Source of the DNA: Streptomyces ficellus
GTDB taxonomy: Bacteria > Actinomycetota > Actinomycetes > Streptomycetales > Streptomycetaceae
NCBI RefSeq assembly: GCF_009739905.1
Contig: NZ_CP034279.1
Location: 868,001 to 932,000 of the forward strand
Direction: 5' to 3'
DNA: 64,000 nucleotides
Both the position numbers and the translations under genes were made by a program. The notes beneath the pieces are model-generated. The model was not told where the DNA came from. It did not search any database and saw only the letters and a program-made list of their open reading frames with translations. Shown here piece after piece: positions 34,132 through 43,132 of this stretch. Position 1 is the first letter of the stretch. Each line of letters opens with the position of its first letter.

Positions 34132-35192
34132 GCGGCCACCACCACACTGGAGTGGTCGCCGACCACGATCCTGCTGCGGTTGGTGCGGGCCTGCGAGGAC
34201 ACGGTGGCGTCCCGGCCGATGACCGAGCCGTGCACCCCGCCGACGCTGTGGATCCGCGCCCCGTCCAGCATGATCGAGTCCTCCATCCCCGCCGCGGCGA
34301 GGACGCAGTCCCGCCCGATCGCGGTGTACGGCCCGATGTGGCTGTCCTCGACGACGCTGCCCGCGCCGACGATCACGGGGCCGGTGATCCGCGACCGCAC
34401 GATGCGGGCGCCCTCCTCGACGACCACGGCGCCGACCAGTTCGCTGGTGCCGTCGACGTCTCCGGCGACGGCGGGCTTCAGGCCGTCGAGGAGTTCGCGG
34501 TTGCAGTGGAGTACGTCCTCGACCTTGCCGGTGTCCTTCCAGAACCCGTGGTAGGTACTGGCGCGCACGTCGTCGCCCCGGGCGACCAGCCACTGGATGG
34601 CGTCGGTGACCTCCAGTTCGCCCCGGGCGCTGGGCCCGATGGCGGCGACCGCCTCGTGGATGGCGGGGGTGAAGAAGTACACCCCGATCACGGCGAGGTC
34701 GCTGCGCGGTGTCCGCGGCTTCTCCACCAGCCGCAGGACGCGGCCGTCGTCACCGACCTCCGCGACACCGAACGCCCGGGGGTCGGGGACCGGGTGCACC
34801 ACCACCTGGGCGGCGGGGCGCAGGGCGCGGAACTCGTCGGCTATGTCCTTGACGCCCTCGGTCAGCAGGTTGTCGCCGAGGTACATCACGAAGTCGTCGT
34901 CGCCGAGGAAGTCGCGGGAGATGGCGATGCAGTGGGCGAGTCCGCGGGGCAGGTCCTGGTGGACGTAGGTGAGGCGCACGCCCAGCGAGGAGCCGTCACC
35001 GAGTGCCCGGGCGATCTCCTGGCCGCGGTCGCCGACCACGACTCCCACGTCCCGCACCCCGAGGTCCCGCAGGTCCTCCATCACATGGGCCAGCACCGGT
35101 TTGTTGGCGATCGGCATGAGCTGTTTGGGCATGGAGTGGCTGAAGGGGCGCAGTCTGCTGCCGAGCCCCCCGGCCAACACGAGTGCTTTCAT
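34128..35192 (-). CDS. rmlA: glucose-1-phosphate thymidylyltransferase (long form)
   Basis: The 354-residue protein has the nucleotidyltransferase signature GGLGSRLRPFSHSMPKQL starting at residue 9 and a left-handed beta-helix C-terminal part (repeats such as VVVEEGARIVRS). This longer form is usual in Streptomyces antibiotic clusters (DesIII-, StrD-like). It makes dTDP-glucose from glucose-1-phosphate and dTTP. It is second in the aminotransferase-RmlA-RmlB operon. Confidence 0.95.
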   Translation of the reverse strand: MKALVLAGGLGSRLRPFSHSMPKQLMPIANKPVLAHVMEDLRDLGVRDVGVVVGDRGQEIARALGDGSSLGVRLTYVHQDLPRGLAHCIAISRDFLGDDDFVMYLGDNLLTEGVKDIADEFRALRPAAQVVVHPVPDPRAFGVAEVGDDGRVLRLVEKPRTPRSDLAVIGVYFFTPAIHEAVAAIGPSARGELEVTDAIQWLVARGDDVRASTYHGFWKDTGKVEDVLHCNRELLDGLKPAVAGDVDGTSELVGAVVVEEGARIVRSRITGPVIVGAGSVVEDSHIGPYTAIGRDCVLAAAGMEDSIMLDGARIHSVGGVHGSVIGRDATVSSQARTNRSRIVVGDHSSVVVAA

Positions 35193-35218
35193 CGTCGGAC
35201 CTCCATCGTCGGGCCTCC

Positions 35219-36340
35219 TCAGAGGGCGGTCAGCACCTCGCGCAGGGCCCCGATCACCCGGTCCTGGGTCTCCGGGGGCAGCGACGGGTACATCGGCAGC
35301 GAGAAGATCTCGCCGGCGAGCCGTTCGGTGACCGGCAGGGCACCGCGCTCGTAGCCGAGGTGCTGGAAGCCGGTCATGGTGTGCACGGGCCAGGGGTAGC
35401 TGATGTTGAGCGCGATGTCGTGGCTCTTCAGCGCCTCGATGATCTCGTCGCGCCGCGGGTGGCGGACGACGTAGACGTAGTACACGTGCTCGTTGCCGGG
35501 GTTGGTGGCCGGCAGGAGCAGGCCGCCGGGTCCGGTGAGGTCGGCGAGCCCTTCCTCGTAGCGGCGCGCGATCGCGCGCCGGCCCTCGATGTAGGCGTCC
35601 AGGCGGGTCAGTTTGCGGCGCAGGATCTCGGCGTGGACCTCGTCGAGACGGCTGTTGTGGCCGGGGGTCTCGACGACGTAGTACGTCTTCTCCATGCCGT
35701 AGTAGCGCAGCCGGCGCAGCCGGGCGTCGGTGTCCGGGTCGTCGGTGATGACGGCGCCGCCGTCGCCGTAGGCGCCCAGCACCTTGGTCGGGTAGAAGGA
35801 GAAGGCCGCCGCGTCGCCCATGGTCCCGGCGAGCCGCCCGTGGTGGCTCGCCCCGTGGGCCTGGGCGCAGTCCTCCAGGATCTTCAGGCCGTGCTGCTCG
35901 GCGAGCCGGGTCAGCGGCGCCATGTCGGCGCACTGACCGTAGAGGTGGACCGGGAGCAGGGCCTTGGTGCGGGGGGTGATGGCTGCGGCGACCTGGTCGG
36001 TATCGATGAGGAAGTCGCTCTCGCGGACGTCGACGAAGACCGGTGTGGCACCGGTCGCGTCGATGGCGAGGACGGTCGGCGCGGCTGTGTTGGAGACGGT
36101 GATCACCTCGTCGCCGGGCCCCACGCCGAGGGCCTGGAGGGCGAGCTTGAGGGCGTTGGTCCCGTTGTCGACGCCGGTGCAGTGCCGTACGCCGTGCCAG
36201 GCGGCGTACTCCTCCTCGAAGCCCCGCACGCTCTTTCCGAGGACGAGCTGGCCGGAGCCGAACACGGTCTCGACGGCGTCGAGGATGTCCTTGCGCTCGG
36301 TCGCGTACTCCGGCAGGTAGTCCCAGACGTAGGTGGTCAT
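35219..36340 (-). CDS. DegT/DnrJ/EryC1 sugar aminotransferase
   Basis: The 373-residue PLP enzyme has the Schiff-base Lys186 in [15 protein letters not shown] and the ...[15 protein letters not shown]... N-terminal pattern; the opening [11 protein letters not shown] is typical of 3-aminotransferases acting on dTDP-3-keto-6-deoxyhexoses in antibiotic clusters (my recall of family members such as those for ravidosamine and related sugars). It installs the amino group later methylated by the N-methyltransferase at 56.9 kb. No 3,4-ketoisomerase or 2,3-dehydratase is visible here, so the sugar pathway is incomplete in the window. Confidence 0.92.
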   Translation of the reverse strand: MTTYVWDYLPEYATERKDILDAVETVFGSGQLVLGKSVRGFEEEYAAWHGVRHCTGVDNGTNALKLALQALGVGPGDEVITVSNTAAPTVLAIDATGATPVFVDVRESDFLIDTDQVAAAITPRTKALLPVHLYGQCADMAPLTRLAEQHGLKILEDCAQAHGASHHGRLAGTMGDAAAFSFYPTKVLGAYGDGGAVITDDPDTDARLRRLRYYGMEKTYYVVETPGHNSRLDEVHAEILRRKLTRLDAYIEGRRAIARRYEEGLADLTGPGGLLLPATNPGNEHVYYVYVVRHPRRDEIIEALKSHDIALNISYPWPVHTMTGFQHLGYERGALPVTERLAGEIFSLPMYPSLPPETQDRVIGALREVLTAL

Positions 36341-36459
36341 GGGTGGGTCAGCCTCCATCAGTTCCGTCGGGCGGTCCGTACGCCGTGTCCGTGGTCCGGT
36401 GCGTGCCCGGTGGCCGGTGTCCGGTGCCCGCAATGTGTGGCGCGGCAGTCGGGTCTCGC

Positions 36460-37659
36460 TCAAGCGCGGGTGGTCGCCCCGTGGCGGTGGGCGTCCCGGG
36501 CCGCGCCGGTGCGCAGCAGCCGTTCGGTGTCCGCGCCGGACCAGCCGCACTCCGCGAGGACCTCCCGGGTGTGTTCGCCGGGGCGCGGGGCGGGCGGGGG
36601 CACCGTCGCGGTGGTGCGGCCGAAGCGGGGCGCGGGGCCCGGCTGGACGCCGGTGTCGTCGCGCAGGTAGGTGCCGCGGGCCGCGTGGTGGGGGTGGGCC
36701 ACGGCCTCGGTGACGGACAGCACGGGGCTCACGCACGCCTCGGTGCCGTCGAAGACGGCCGCCCAGTCGTCGCGGGTGCGGGTGGCGAACCGGGCGGCGA
36801 ACAGCTCGCGCAGCGCGGGCCAGCCGGCCCGGTCCGACCGGTCGGGCACGAGGGCGGCGTCGAGTCCGAGGCCGTCCAGCAGGGCGGCGTAGAAGCGGTC
36901 CTCCAGGGCCCCGACGGCGACGTGCCCGCCGTCCGCGCAGGCGTACACCGTGTAGTAGGGGGCTCCGCCGTCCAGCAGGTTGTCTCCCCTGCCGCCCTGC
37001 CACTCCCCCGCCTCCGCCATGCCGATCAGCATGCCGAGCAGGGACGCCGTGCCGTCCACGATCGCCGTGTCGACGACCTGGCCGCGTCCGGACGTCCGGC
37101 GCTCGTGGAGGGCGGCGAGGACGCCGACGGCCAGGTACAGCCCGCCGCCGGCGAAGTCACCGAGCAGGTTGACGGGCGGCACCGGGGGCCCGCCGCCGGT
37201 GCCGATGGCGTGCAACGCGCCGCTCAGCGCGATGTAGTTGATGTCGTGGCCGGGCGCCCGGGACAGTGGCCCGTCCTGGCCCCACCCCGTCATCCGGGCG
37301 TACACCAGCGCCGGGTTCCGCTCGGCGCACACCGCCGGGCCGATACCGAGGCGCTCGGCGACTCCCGGCCGGAAGCCCTCCACGAGGACGTCGGCGCGCT
37401 CCGCCAGCCGCAGGACGGCTTCGGTGCCGTCGGGGTGCTTGAGGTCCAGGGCCACGGAGCGCCGCCCCCGGTCGAGGACCCGGTGCCAGGTGCCGAACGC
37501 CCGCTCCCCGTCGGCGCGGTCGACGCGTACGACGTCGGCGCCGAGGTCGGCGAGGAGCATGCAGGCGAAGGGGGCGGGCCCGATCCCCGCCAGTTCGACG
37601 ACCCGCAGACCGCTCAGCGGCCCACCCGGCCGGGCATCGTCACGTTGCGTGATCAGCAT
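36460..37659 (-). CDS. alpha-methylacyl-CoA racemase-type CoA transferase family protein
   Basis: The 399-residue family III CoA-transferase-fold protein matches the alpha-methylacyl-CoA racemase subgroup: [19 protein letters not shown] near 25-43 and the catalytic pair His138 (PGHDINY) and Asp168 (LLGDFAGGG), spaced like His126/Asp156 of the mycobacterial enzyme. It would epimerise 2-methylacyl-CoA thioesters. In this cluster it could set the stereochemistry of a 2-methyl-branched starter or side chain. No Shine-Dalgarno site; a leaderless SARP-type promoter precedes it. Confidence 0.88.
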   Translation of the reverse strand: MLITQRDDARPGGPLSGLRVVELAGIGPAPFACMLLADLGADVVRVDRADGERAFGTWHRVLDRGRRSVALDLKHPDGTEAVLRLAERADVLVEGFRPGVAERLGIGPAVCAERNPALVYARMTGWGQDGPLSRAPGHDINYIALSGALHAIGTGGGPPVPPVNLLGDFAGGGLYLAVGVLAALHERRTSGRGQVVDTAIVDGTASLLGMLIGMAEAGEWQGGRGDNLLDGGAPYYTVYACADGGHVAVGALEDRFYAALLDGLGLDAALVPDRSDRAGWPALRELFAARFATRTRDDWAAVFDGTEACVSPVLSVTEAVAHPHHAARGTYLRDDTGVQPGPAPRFGRTTATVPPPAPRPGEHTREVLAECGWSGADTERLLRTGAARDAHRHGATTRA

Positions 37660-37665
37660 GCGGGC

Positions 37666-37697
37666 ACGGTAGGGACGGGTCCTACAGAACCCCTCAA
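37666..37697 (-). promoter_or_regulatory. SARP-type leaderless promoter of the racemase gene
   Basis: Minus strand: TTGAGGG, 4 bp, TGTAGGA, 8 bp, -10 TACCGT (37666-37671), 6 bp, ATG. The heptamers deviate by one and two bases from TCGAGGG/TCGAGGA, but the phasing is exact. Confidence 0.6.
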
Positions 37698-37720
37698 GCC
37701 TGCCGGCGCGGCCCCCGCCC

Positions 37721-37752
37721 TCAAGGGCGGCCCGAGCGCGGCAGGCGACAGT
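37721..37752 (+). promoter_or_regulatory. SARP-type leaderless promoter of the AlkZ-like/P450 operon
   Basis: Plus strand: TCAAGGG, 4 bp, CCGAGCG, 8 bp, -10 GACAGT (37747-37752), 6 bp, ATG. Each heptamer has one mismatch to the consensus. It is divergent from, and 23 bp away from, the racemase promoter. Confidence 0.6.
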
Positions 37753-37758
37753 ACGGGC

Positions 37759-38937
37759 ATGCCCACGCTCCAGCGCCGCGCGCTCAACCGAGCCCTGATC
37801 GAGCGGCAGTTGCTGCTCCGCCGCCACCGCATGGCCGCCACCACGGCGGTCGGCCACCTGGTCGGCATGCAGGCGCAGGCGCCGGACCCGCCGTACGTCG
37901 GCCTGTGGAGCCGGCTGGCGGGCTTCCGGCACGAGGAGCTGGCCGGGCTGCTGACCTCACGGGAGGCGGTGCGCGTGACCCTGTTGCGCGCCACCGTCCA
38001 CCTGGTCACCGCCGAGGACTGCCTGGCCCTGCGCCCGCTGGTCCAGCCGGCCCTCGACCGCGACCTGCGCGCCGCCACCCGGTACGCCAAGGCGTCCGCG
38101 GGGCTGCCCCCGGACGCCCTGCGCCGGGCCGCGCGCGCCGCCCTGGCCGACGGGCCGCTCACCCCCGGCGAACTGGGCTCCGCGCTCGCGGCGCGGTGGG
38201 CGGACCGCGACCCGGCCGGGCTGGCGTACGCGGTGCGCAACCTGCTGCCGCTGGTGCAGGTGCCGCCGCGGGGCGTCTGGGGCGTGGGCGGACGGACCCG
38301 GTACGCCACCGCCGAGTCCTGGCTCGGCCGGCCAACGGCGGCCACCCCGCCGCCGGGCGGCGTGGACACCATGGTGACGCGCTACCTGCGCGCGTACGGC
38401 CCGGCCTCCGTCAAGGACGTGCAGACCTGGTCGGGGCTGACCCGGCTGCGTGAGGTCCTGGAGCGGCTCCGGCCGGTCCTGCGGACGTTCCGCGACGAGC
38501 AGGGCGCGGAGCTGTTCGACGTGCCGGAGGCGCCGCTGCCCGACGCGGACACCCCCGCGCCGGTGCGCTTCCTGCCGGAGTTCGACAACATCCTGCTGTC
38601 GCACGCCGACCGGGTCCGCGTCCTGGGCGACGTGCCCCGGTCGGCGCTCTTCACCCGCAACGGGACCATCCGCGCCACCGTGCTGGTCGACGGCTTCGTC
38701 CGGGGCACCTGGTCGGTCGTCCAGGAGCGCGGAGCGGCCACCCTGTGCGTCGAACCCCTCGGTCAGGGTGCCCCGCTCTCCCGCCCCGAGCGGGACGCCG
38801 TGGCGGAGGAGGGCGCCCGCCTGCTGGAGTTCGCGGCGGCCGGGGCGGGCCCGCGCGACGTCCGCGTCGCCTCCGGCGGCCCCGCGCCCCGGTCCACAGT
38901 TCGAGCAACCATCGACGAAAGAGGCAACCCGTCATGA
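37759..38937 (+). CDS. HTH_42/AlkZ-like DNA glycosylase (1), probable self-resistance
   Basis: The 392-residue protein belongs to the winged-helix HTH_42 family of AlkZ/YcaQ. The catalytic region has the QxQ motif (Gln38-Ala-Gln40 in GMQAQAPDPPYVGLW), characteristic of the AlkZ-like subgroup that removes bulky alkylated bases and protects producers of azinomycin, trioxacarcin, LL-D49194 and related genotoxins. It starts an operon with an SDR, an epoxide hydrolase and a P450. It is the first of three homologues here, which suggests that the product attacks DNA. Repair of a specific adduct is inference. Confidence 0.9.
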   Translation: MPTLQRRALNRALIERQLLLRRHRMAATTAVGHLVGMQAQAPDPPYVGLWSRLAGFRHEELAGLLTSREAVRVTLLRATVHLVTAEDCLALRPLVQPALDRDLRAATRYAKASAGLPPDALRRAARAALADGPLTPGELGSALAARWADRDPAGLAYAVRNLLPLVQVPPRGVWGVGGRTRYATAESWLGRPTAATPPPGGVDTMVTRYLRAYGPASVKDVQTWSGLTRLREVLERLRPVLRTFRDEQGAELFDVPEAPLPDADTPAPVRFLPEFDNILLSHADRVRVLGDVPRSALFTRNGTIRATVLVDGFVRGTWSVVQERGAATLCVEPLGQGAPLSRPERDAVAEEGARLLEFAAAGAGPRDVRVASGGPAPRSTVRATIDERGNPS

Positions 38938-39704
38938 CCGACAAGCCGTTCACCGGCCGTACCGTCGTCGTCACCGGAGGCGGCACCGGCATCGGCCGGG
39001 CGACCGCCCTGGCCTTCGCCGGGCTCGGCGCGGCGACCGTGATCGTCACCGGCCGGCGCAAGGACCGGCTGGACGAGACCGCCGCGCTCAGCCCGGCGGT
39101 GGTGCCCGTGGCCGCCGACGTCACCACCGAGGAGGGGACGCGCGCGGTCGCCGACGCGGTGACCGCGGCGGGCGGCACGCTGGACGTCCTGGTCCACAAC
39201 GCCGGGGTGTTCCGGTTCACCCCGCTGGCCGCGCTCGACGAGACGGCCGCCCAGGAGGTCTGGGACGTCAACGTCGTCGCCCCGCTGCGGCTCACCCACC
39301 GGCTGCTGCCGCTGCTGCGCTCGCCGGGCGGCAGCATCGTCCTCGTCTCCAGCCGGGGCGGCCACAATCCCGGCCCGGGCAGCTCCGTCTACTCGGCGAG
39401 CAAGGCGGCGGTGCACAGCTTCACCCGTAGCTGGGCGGCGGAGCTGTCCGCCTCGGGCATCCGCGTCAACGCGGTGGCGCCCGGCTTCGTCCGCACCGAG
39501 GCGTACGCCGCCAACGGGCTGAGCCCCGAGCAGGTCGAGGGCCTCTTCGCGGGCGTCGTGCAGGGCATCCCGCTCGGCCGGGTCGCCGAGGCCGAGGACA
39601 TCGCCCCCTGGATCACCCGGCTCGCGGAGCCGGGCAGCGACCTGGTGACCGGTCAGGTCATCACCGTCGACGGCGGCATGGACGTGGGCGGGGGCGCGGC
39701 CTGA
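38934..39704 (+). CDS. short-chain dehydrogenase/reductase
   Basis: The 256-residue classical SDR has GGGTGIG (15-21), Ser140, Tyr153 and Lys157 (YSASK), and a C-terminal DGGMDVGGG end. It overlaps the AlkZ-like gene (ATGA) and the epoxide hydrolase gene (TGATG), so it is co-expressed with oxidative tailoring genes and probably reduces a ketone or oxidises an alcohol on the polyketide. It does not look like the ActIII C9-ketoreductase group. Confidence 0.92.
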   Translation: MTDKPFTGRTVVVTGGGTGIGRATALAFAGLGAATVIVTGRRKDRLDETAALSPAVVPVAADVTTEEGTRAVADAVTAAGGTLDVLVHNAGVFRFTPLAALDETAAQEVWDVNVVAPLRLTHRLLPLLRSPGGSIVLVSSRGGHNPGPGSSVYSASKAAVHSFTRSWAAELSASGIRVNAVAPGFVRTEAYAANGLSPEQVEGLFAGVVQGIPLGRVAEAEDIAPWITRLAEPGSDLVTGQVITVDGGMDVGGGAA

Positions 39705-40837
39705 TGAGCATCGTCCCCTTCCGTGTCGAGACGCCCGACAGCGACCTGGACGACCTGCGCCTGCGGCTGGCCCGCACCCGCTGGCCGGAGCGGGAGACGG
39801 TCACCGACTGGTCGCAGGGCGCGCCGCTGTCGTACGTGCGGGAGCTGTGCGCGTACTGGGCGGACGGCTACGACTGGCGGGCGACCGAGGCGAGGCTGAA
39901 CGCCCTGCCGCAGTTCCGTACCGAGATCGACGGGCTGGGCATCCACTTCCTGCACGTGCGGTCCCGGCACGAGAACGCGGTGCCGCTGCTGATCACCCAC
40001 GGCTGGCCCGGTTCCGTCGTGGAGTTCCTCGACCTCGTTGGCCCGCTGACCGACCCGGACGACCCGGCGGACGCGTTCCACGTGATCTGCCCCTCCCTGC
40101 CCGGCTACGGCTACAGCGACCGGCCGTCCGCCACCGGCTGGACCGCCGAGCGCATCGCCGCCGCGTGGGACGAGCTGATGACACGGCTCGGATACGAGCG
40201 GTACGCGGCCCACGGGGTCGACTGGGGCTCGTTCGTCACGGCCATCCTGGGCGAACGGGACTCCGAGCGCGCCGCGGACGCCCGGCGGCTCCTCGGCATC
40301 CATGTGACGATGCCCTTCGCGCGGCCGCCCCAGGAGCAGGTGGAACTGTCGGAGCGGGACCTCGCCGGGCTGTCCCTGATGAAGGAGTTCCAGCGGACCG
40401 AGGGCGGTTACTCGGTCATCCAGACGACCCGGCCGCAGACCCTCGGCTACGGGCTCACCGACTCACCGGCCGGCCAGCTCGCCTGGATGGTCGAGAAGTA
40501 CTGGGCGTGGAGCGACCACGGCGGCGACCTGGAGAAGGCGATCCCCCGCGACCGGGTCCTCGACGCCGTCACCGTCGGCTGGCTGGCCGCGACGGCGGTC
40601 TCGTCCGCCCGCATCTACTGGGAGAGCCAGAACAAGCTGGCCCTCGGACCGGTGCGGGTACCGGCCGCGGTGTCCAACTTCCCCAAGGACGGCCGCATGC
40701 CCCGCCCCTGGATCGAGGGGCGCTTCACCGACCTGCGCCGCTGGACCGACCACGACAGCGGCGGCCACTTCCCCGCTCTCGAACAGCCCGGCACCCTCGT
40801 CGCCGAACTGCGCGCCTTCTTCGGCTCGCTGCGCTGA
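39704..40837 (+). CDS. epoxide hydrolase-like alpha/beta hydrolase
   Basis: The 377-residue protein has the N-terminal EHN domain (1-75) and the alpha/beta-hydrolase core of epoxide hydrolases: HGWPGS oxyanion loop (99-104), nucleophile Asp173 in GVDWGS and His355 in GGHFPALE. Epoxide hydrolases open epoxides to diols; in clusters for epoxide-bearing polyketides they tailor the side chain or, with altered chemistry, close rings. It lies between the SDR and P450 in one operon, so a P450-derived epoxide is a natural substrate guess. Confidence 0.92.
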   Translation: MSIVPFRVETPDSDLDDLRLRLARTRWPERETVTDWSQGAPLSYVRELCAYWADGYDWRATEARLNALPQFRTEIDGLGIHFLHVRSRHENAVPLLITHGWPGSVVEFLDLVGPLTDPDDPADAFHVICPSLPGYGYSDRPSATGWTAERIAAAWDELMTRLGYERYAAHGVDWGSFVTAILGERDSERAADARRLLGIHVTMPFARPPQEQVELSERDLAGLSLMKEFQRTEGGYSVIQTTRPQTLGYGLTDSPAGQLAWMVEKYWAWSDHGGDLEKAIPRDRVLDAVTVGWLAATAVSSARIYWESQNKLALGPVRVPAAVSNFPKDGRMPRPWIEGRFTDLRRWTDHDSGGHFPALEQPGTLVAELRAFFGSLR

Positions 40838-40864
40838 CCCCACCCCTTCGAGGAAGGACCCATC

Positions 40865-42091
40865 GTGACCGCACCCACCGCCGAGTCGGGCCAGGAGCAG
40901 CAGGACCCGACCTTCCCCTACAAGCGCACCTGCCCGTTCACGCCGCCCGCCGAGTACGCCGGGATGGTCGAGGAGGACGTCTCGCAGGTCACCCTGACCG
41001 GTTCCGGACTGCGGATATGGACCGTCACCGGCTATGAGACGATCCGCCGGCTGCTCACCGACCCGCGGGTCAGCGCGTCGCGCCGGCACGCGAACTTCCC
41101 CTTCTACTTCATCGCGCCGCCGGAGTACCGGACCGAGACCTCCTTCATCGGCTACGACGGCAAGGAGCACACCAGCACCCGGCGCAAGGCGGCGCTGACC
41201 TTCACCAACCGCCAGGTGCAGCGGCTGCGGCCGCGCATCGAGGAGATCGTCGACGAGCACATCGACCTGATGCTGTCGATGGAGCCGCCGGTCGACATGC
41301 ACCGGGTGTTCTCGCTCGCCGTGCCGATGACCGTCATCTGCGAGCTGCTCGGCATCCCGCAGGACCGGCACGACTTCTTCATCAAGCACGGGACGGCGCT
41401 GCTCGGCGGGCACAGCTCGACGGAGGAGCGCCAGGCCGCGATCGTCGAGGTGAACGCGTACGTCGAGGAGCTGATCCAGCTCAAGAAGCGGGAGCCCGGC
41501 GACGACCTGCTCAGCCGGGCGATGGCCGACTACGAGGCCTCCGGCGAGTCGTACACCGACCGCGACCTGTTCAACATGGTCCGGCTGCTGATGAACGGCG
41601 GGCACGAGACCACGGCCAGCCAGATCTCGCTGGGTACCGCCTGCCTGCTGGAGAACCCGGACCAGCTGGAGCAGCTGCGGAACGACCCGGCGCTGATCAA
41701 GCCGGCGGTCGAGGAGCTGGTGCGGATCGCGACGATCGGCGACACCGCGGTGCCCCGGGTGGCGCTGGAGGACATCGAGATCGGCGGCAAGGTGATTCCC
41801 AGGGGCGACGGCATCCTGTGCCTGGGCCTGGCGGCCAACCGCGACCCGGAGGTCTTCCCCGAGCCGGACAAGGTGATCCTCAGCCGCGGCAGCCGCAAGC
41901 ACCTGGGATTCGGGCACGGTGTGCACCACTGCATCGGCGCGGACCTGGCCCGGCTGGAGCTCGAGATCGTGTGGAGCAAGCTCTTCGACCGCATCCCGGG
42001 GCTGAAGCTGGCCAAGCCGTTCCTGGAGATCGAGCGGAAGGAAGGCGCGGTCATTTACGGCCTGTGGGAGCTGCCCGTCGAGGGCTGGTGA
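40865..42091 (+). CDS. cytochrome P450
   Basis: The 408-residue soluble bacterial P450 has the heme-ligand Cys356 in FGHGVHHCIG, an I-helix GGHETT (245-250) and a conserved K-helix region EELVR. Instead of the common AGxxTT it has GGHETT, as in many tailoring P450s. The GTG start follows AGGAAGGACC. It ends the AlkZ/SDR/epoxide hydrolase operon before a strong terminator. The 2Fe-2S ferredoxin and reductase at 53.4-55.0 kb are likely electron partners. Likely role: hydroxylation or epoxidation of the polyketide. Confidence 0.95.
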   Translation: MTAPTAESGQEQQDPTFPYKRTCPFTPPAEYAGMVEEDVSQVTLTGSGLRIWTVTGYETIRRLLTDPRVSASRRHANFPFYFIAPPEYRTETSFIGYDGKEHTSTRRKAALTFTNRQVQRLRPRIEEIVDEHIDLMLSMEPPVDMHRVFSLAVPMTVICELLGIPQDRHDFFIKHGTALLGGHSSTEERQAAIVEVNAYVEELIQLKKREPGDDLLSRAMADYEASGESYTDRDLFNMVRLLMNGGHETTASQISLGTACLLENPDQLEQLRNDPALIKPAVEELVRIATIGDTAVPRVALEDIEIGGKVIPRGDGILCLGLAANRDPEVFPEPDKVILSRGSRKHLGFGHGVHHCIGADLARLELEIVWSKLFDRIPGLKLAKPFLEIERKEGAVIYGLWELPVEGW

Positions 42092-42111
42092 CCCGGAACC
42101 GCCGGAACGCC

Positions 42112-42150
42112 GAAGCGGGCCCTGCTCTCCGGGAGAGCAGGGCCCGCTTC
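42112..42150. terminator. bidirectional terminator between P450 and metF
   Basis: Positions 42112-42130 pair with 42132-42150 almost without a loop, a stem of about 18 bp that lies between the convergent P450 and metF genes. Confidence 0.92.
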
Positions 42151-42167
42151 CGTGGTGCGCGCGCCGG

Positions 42168-43073
42168 TCAGGCCGGCTGGAGGGCGCCGCGCGGGGTCAC
42201 GCCGAGGTTCCGGTGGATGTCGAGGGCGGCGGTGGACCGGTTGAGCGTGATGTAGTGCAGGCCGGGCGCGCCCTCGGCGAGGAGGCGGTCGGCCATCGCG
42301 GTGGCGTGGTCGACGCCGATGCGGTGCGCGGCGGCCGGGTCGTCCCTGGCCGCCTCCAGGCGGTGGGCCAGGTCCTCGGGGAAGGCGGCGTCGCTGAGTT
42401 CGGCGAAGCGGCGGATCTGGCGGGCGTCGGTGGCGGGCATGATCTCCGGGATGACCGGGGTGTCGCAGCCGGCGGCCGCGACCCGGTCGCGGAAGCGCAG
42501 GTAGTCCTCGGGGTCGAAGAACATCTGGGTGATGGCGTAGTCGGCGCCGGCCCGGCACTTGGCGACGAAGTGCCGGATGTCGCTCTCCCAGTCGCGGGAG
42601 CGCGGGTGCAGCTCGGGGAAGGCCGCCACGCCGACGCAGAAGTTGCCGGAGCGGCGGACGAGGCCGACCAGGTCGCGGGCGTAGGTGAGTCCCTGCGGGT
42701 GGGGCAGCCACGGGCCGCGGGGGTCGCCCGGCGGGTCGCCGCGCAGGGCGAGGATGTCGTGGACGCCCGCGTCCGCGTACTGGCCGATGATGTGCCGCAA
42801 CTCGGCGACCGAGTGTCCGACGGCGGTGAGGTGGGCCACCGGTCGCAGCGTCGTCTCGGCCGCGATGCGCTGGGTGACCTCGATGGTGCGGTCGCGGGAC
42901 GACCCTCCCGCCCCGTACGTCACGGAGACGAACGTGGGCGCCAGGGCCTCGACGCGGCGGATCGCGGCCCACAGGGTGCGCGCGCCGGCGTCGCTCTTGG
43001 GTGGGAAGAACTCGAAGGAGAAGGAGCGCTGTCCTGAGGCCAGGAGCTCCCCCAGTGTCGGCACGGATGGCAT
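42168..43073 (-). CDS. metF: methylenetetrahydrofolate reductase
   Basis: The 301-residue TIM-barrel flavoprotein has [10 protein letters not shown] near residue 18 and [16 protein letters not shown] near 47, as in MetF. It supplies 5-methyltetrahydrofolate to MetH. It is the last gene of a seven-gene operon for S-adenosylmethionine regeneration, 59 bp after metH. Complete MetF paralogues in secondary-metabolite clusters imply heavy methyl-group demand. Confidence 0.96.
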   Translation of the reverse strand: MPSVPTLGELLASGQRSFSFEFFPPKSDAGARTLWAAIRRVEALAPTFVSVTYGAGGSSRDRTIEVTQRIAAETTLRPVAHLTAVGHSVAELRHIIGQYADAGVHDILALRGDPPGDPRGPWLPHPQGLTYARDLVGLVRRSGNFCVGVAAFPELHPRSRDWESDIRHFVAKCRAGADYAITQMFFDPEDYLRFRDRVAAAGCDTPVIPEIMPATDARQIRRFAELSDAAFPEDLAHRLEAARDDPAAAHRIGVDHATAMADRLLAEGAPGLHYITLNRSTAALDIHRNLGVTPRGALQPA

Positions 43074-43132
43074 GGGCGGCCTCTCGTGGTCGGCCTTCGG
43101 CCGGGCGCCGGCCTCGGCACGGGGGCGGCGGG

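Noticed and set aside
36341..36459. CACCGG-rich repeats before the aminotransferase gene
   Set aside because: Short irregular GC repeats without consistent unit length; more likely compositional bias than an operator.
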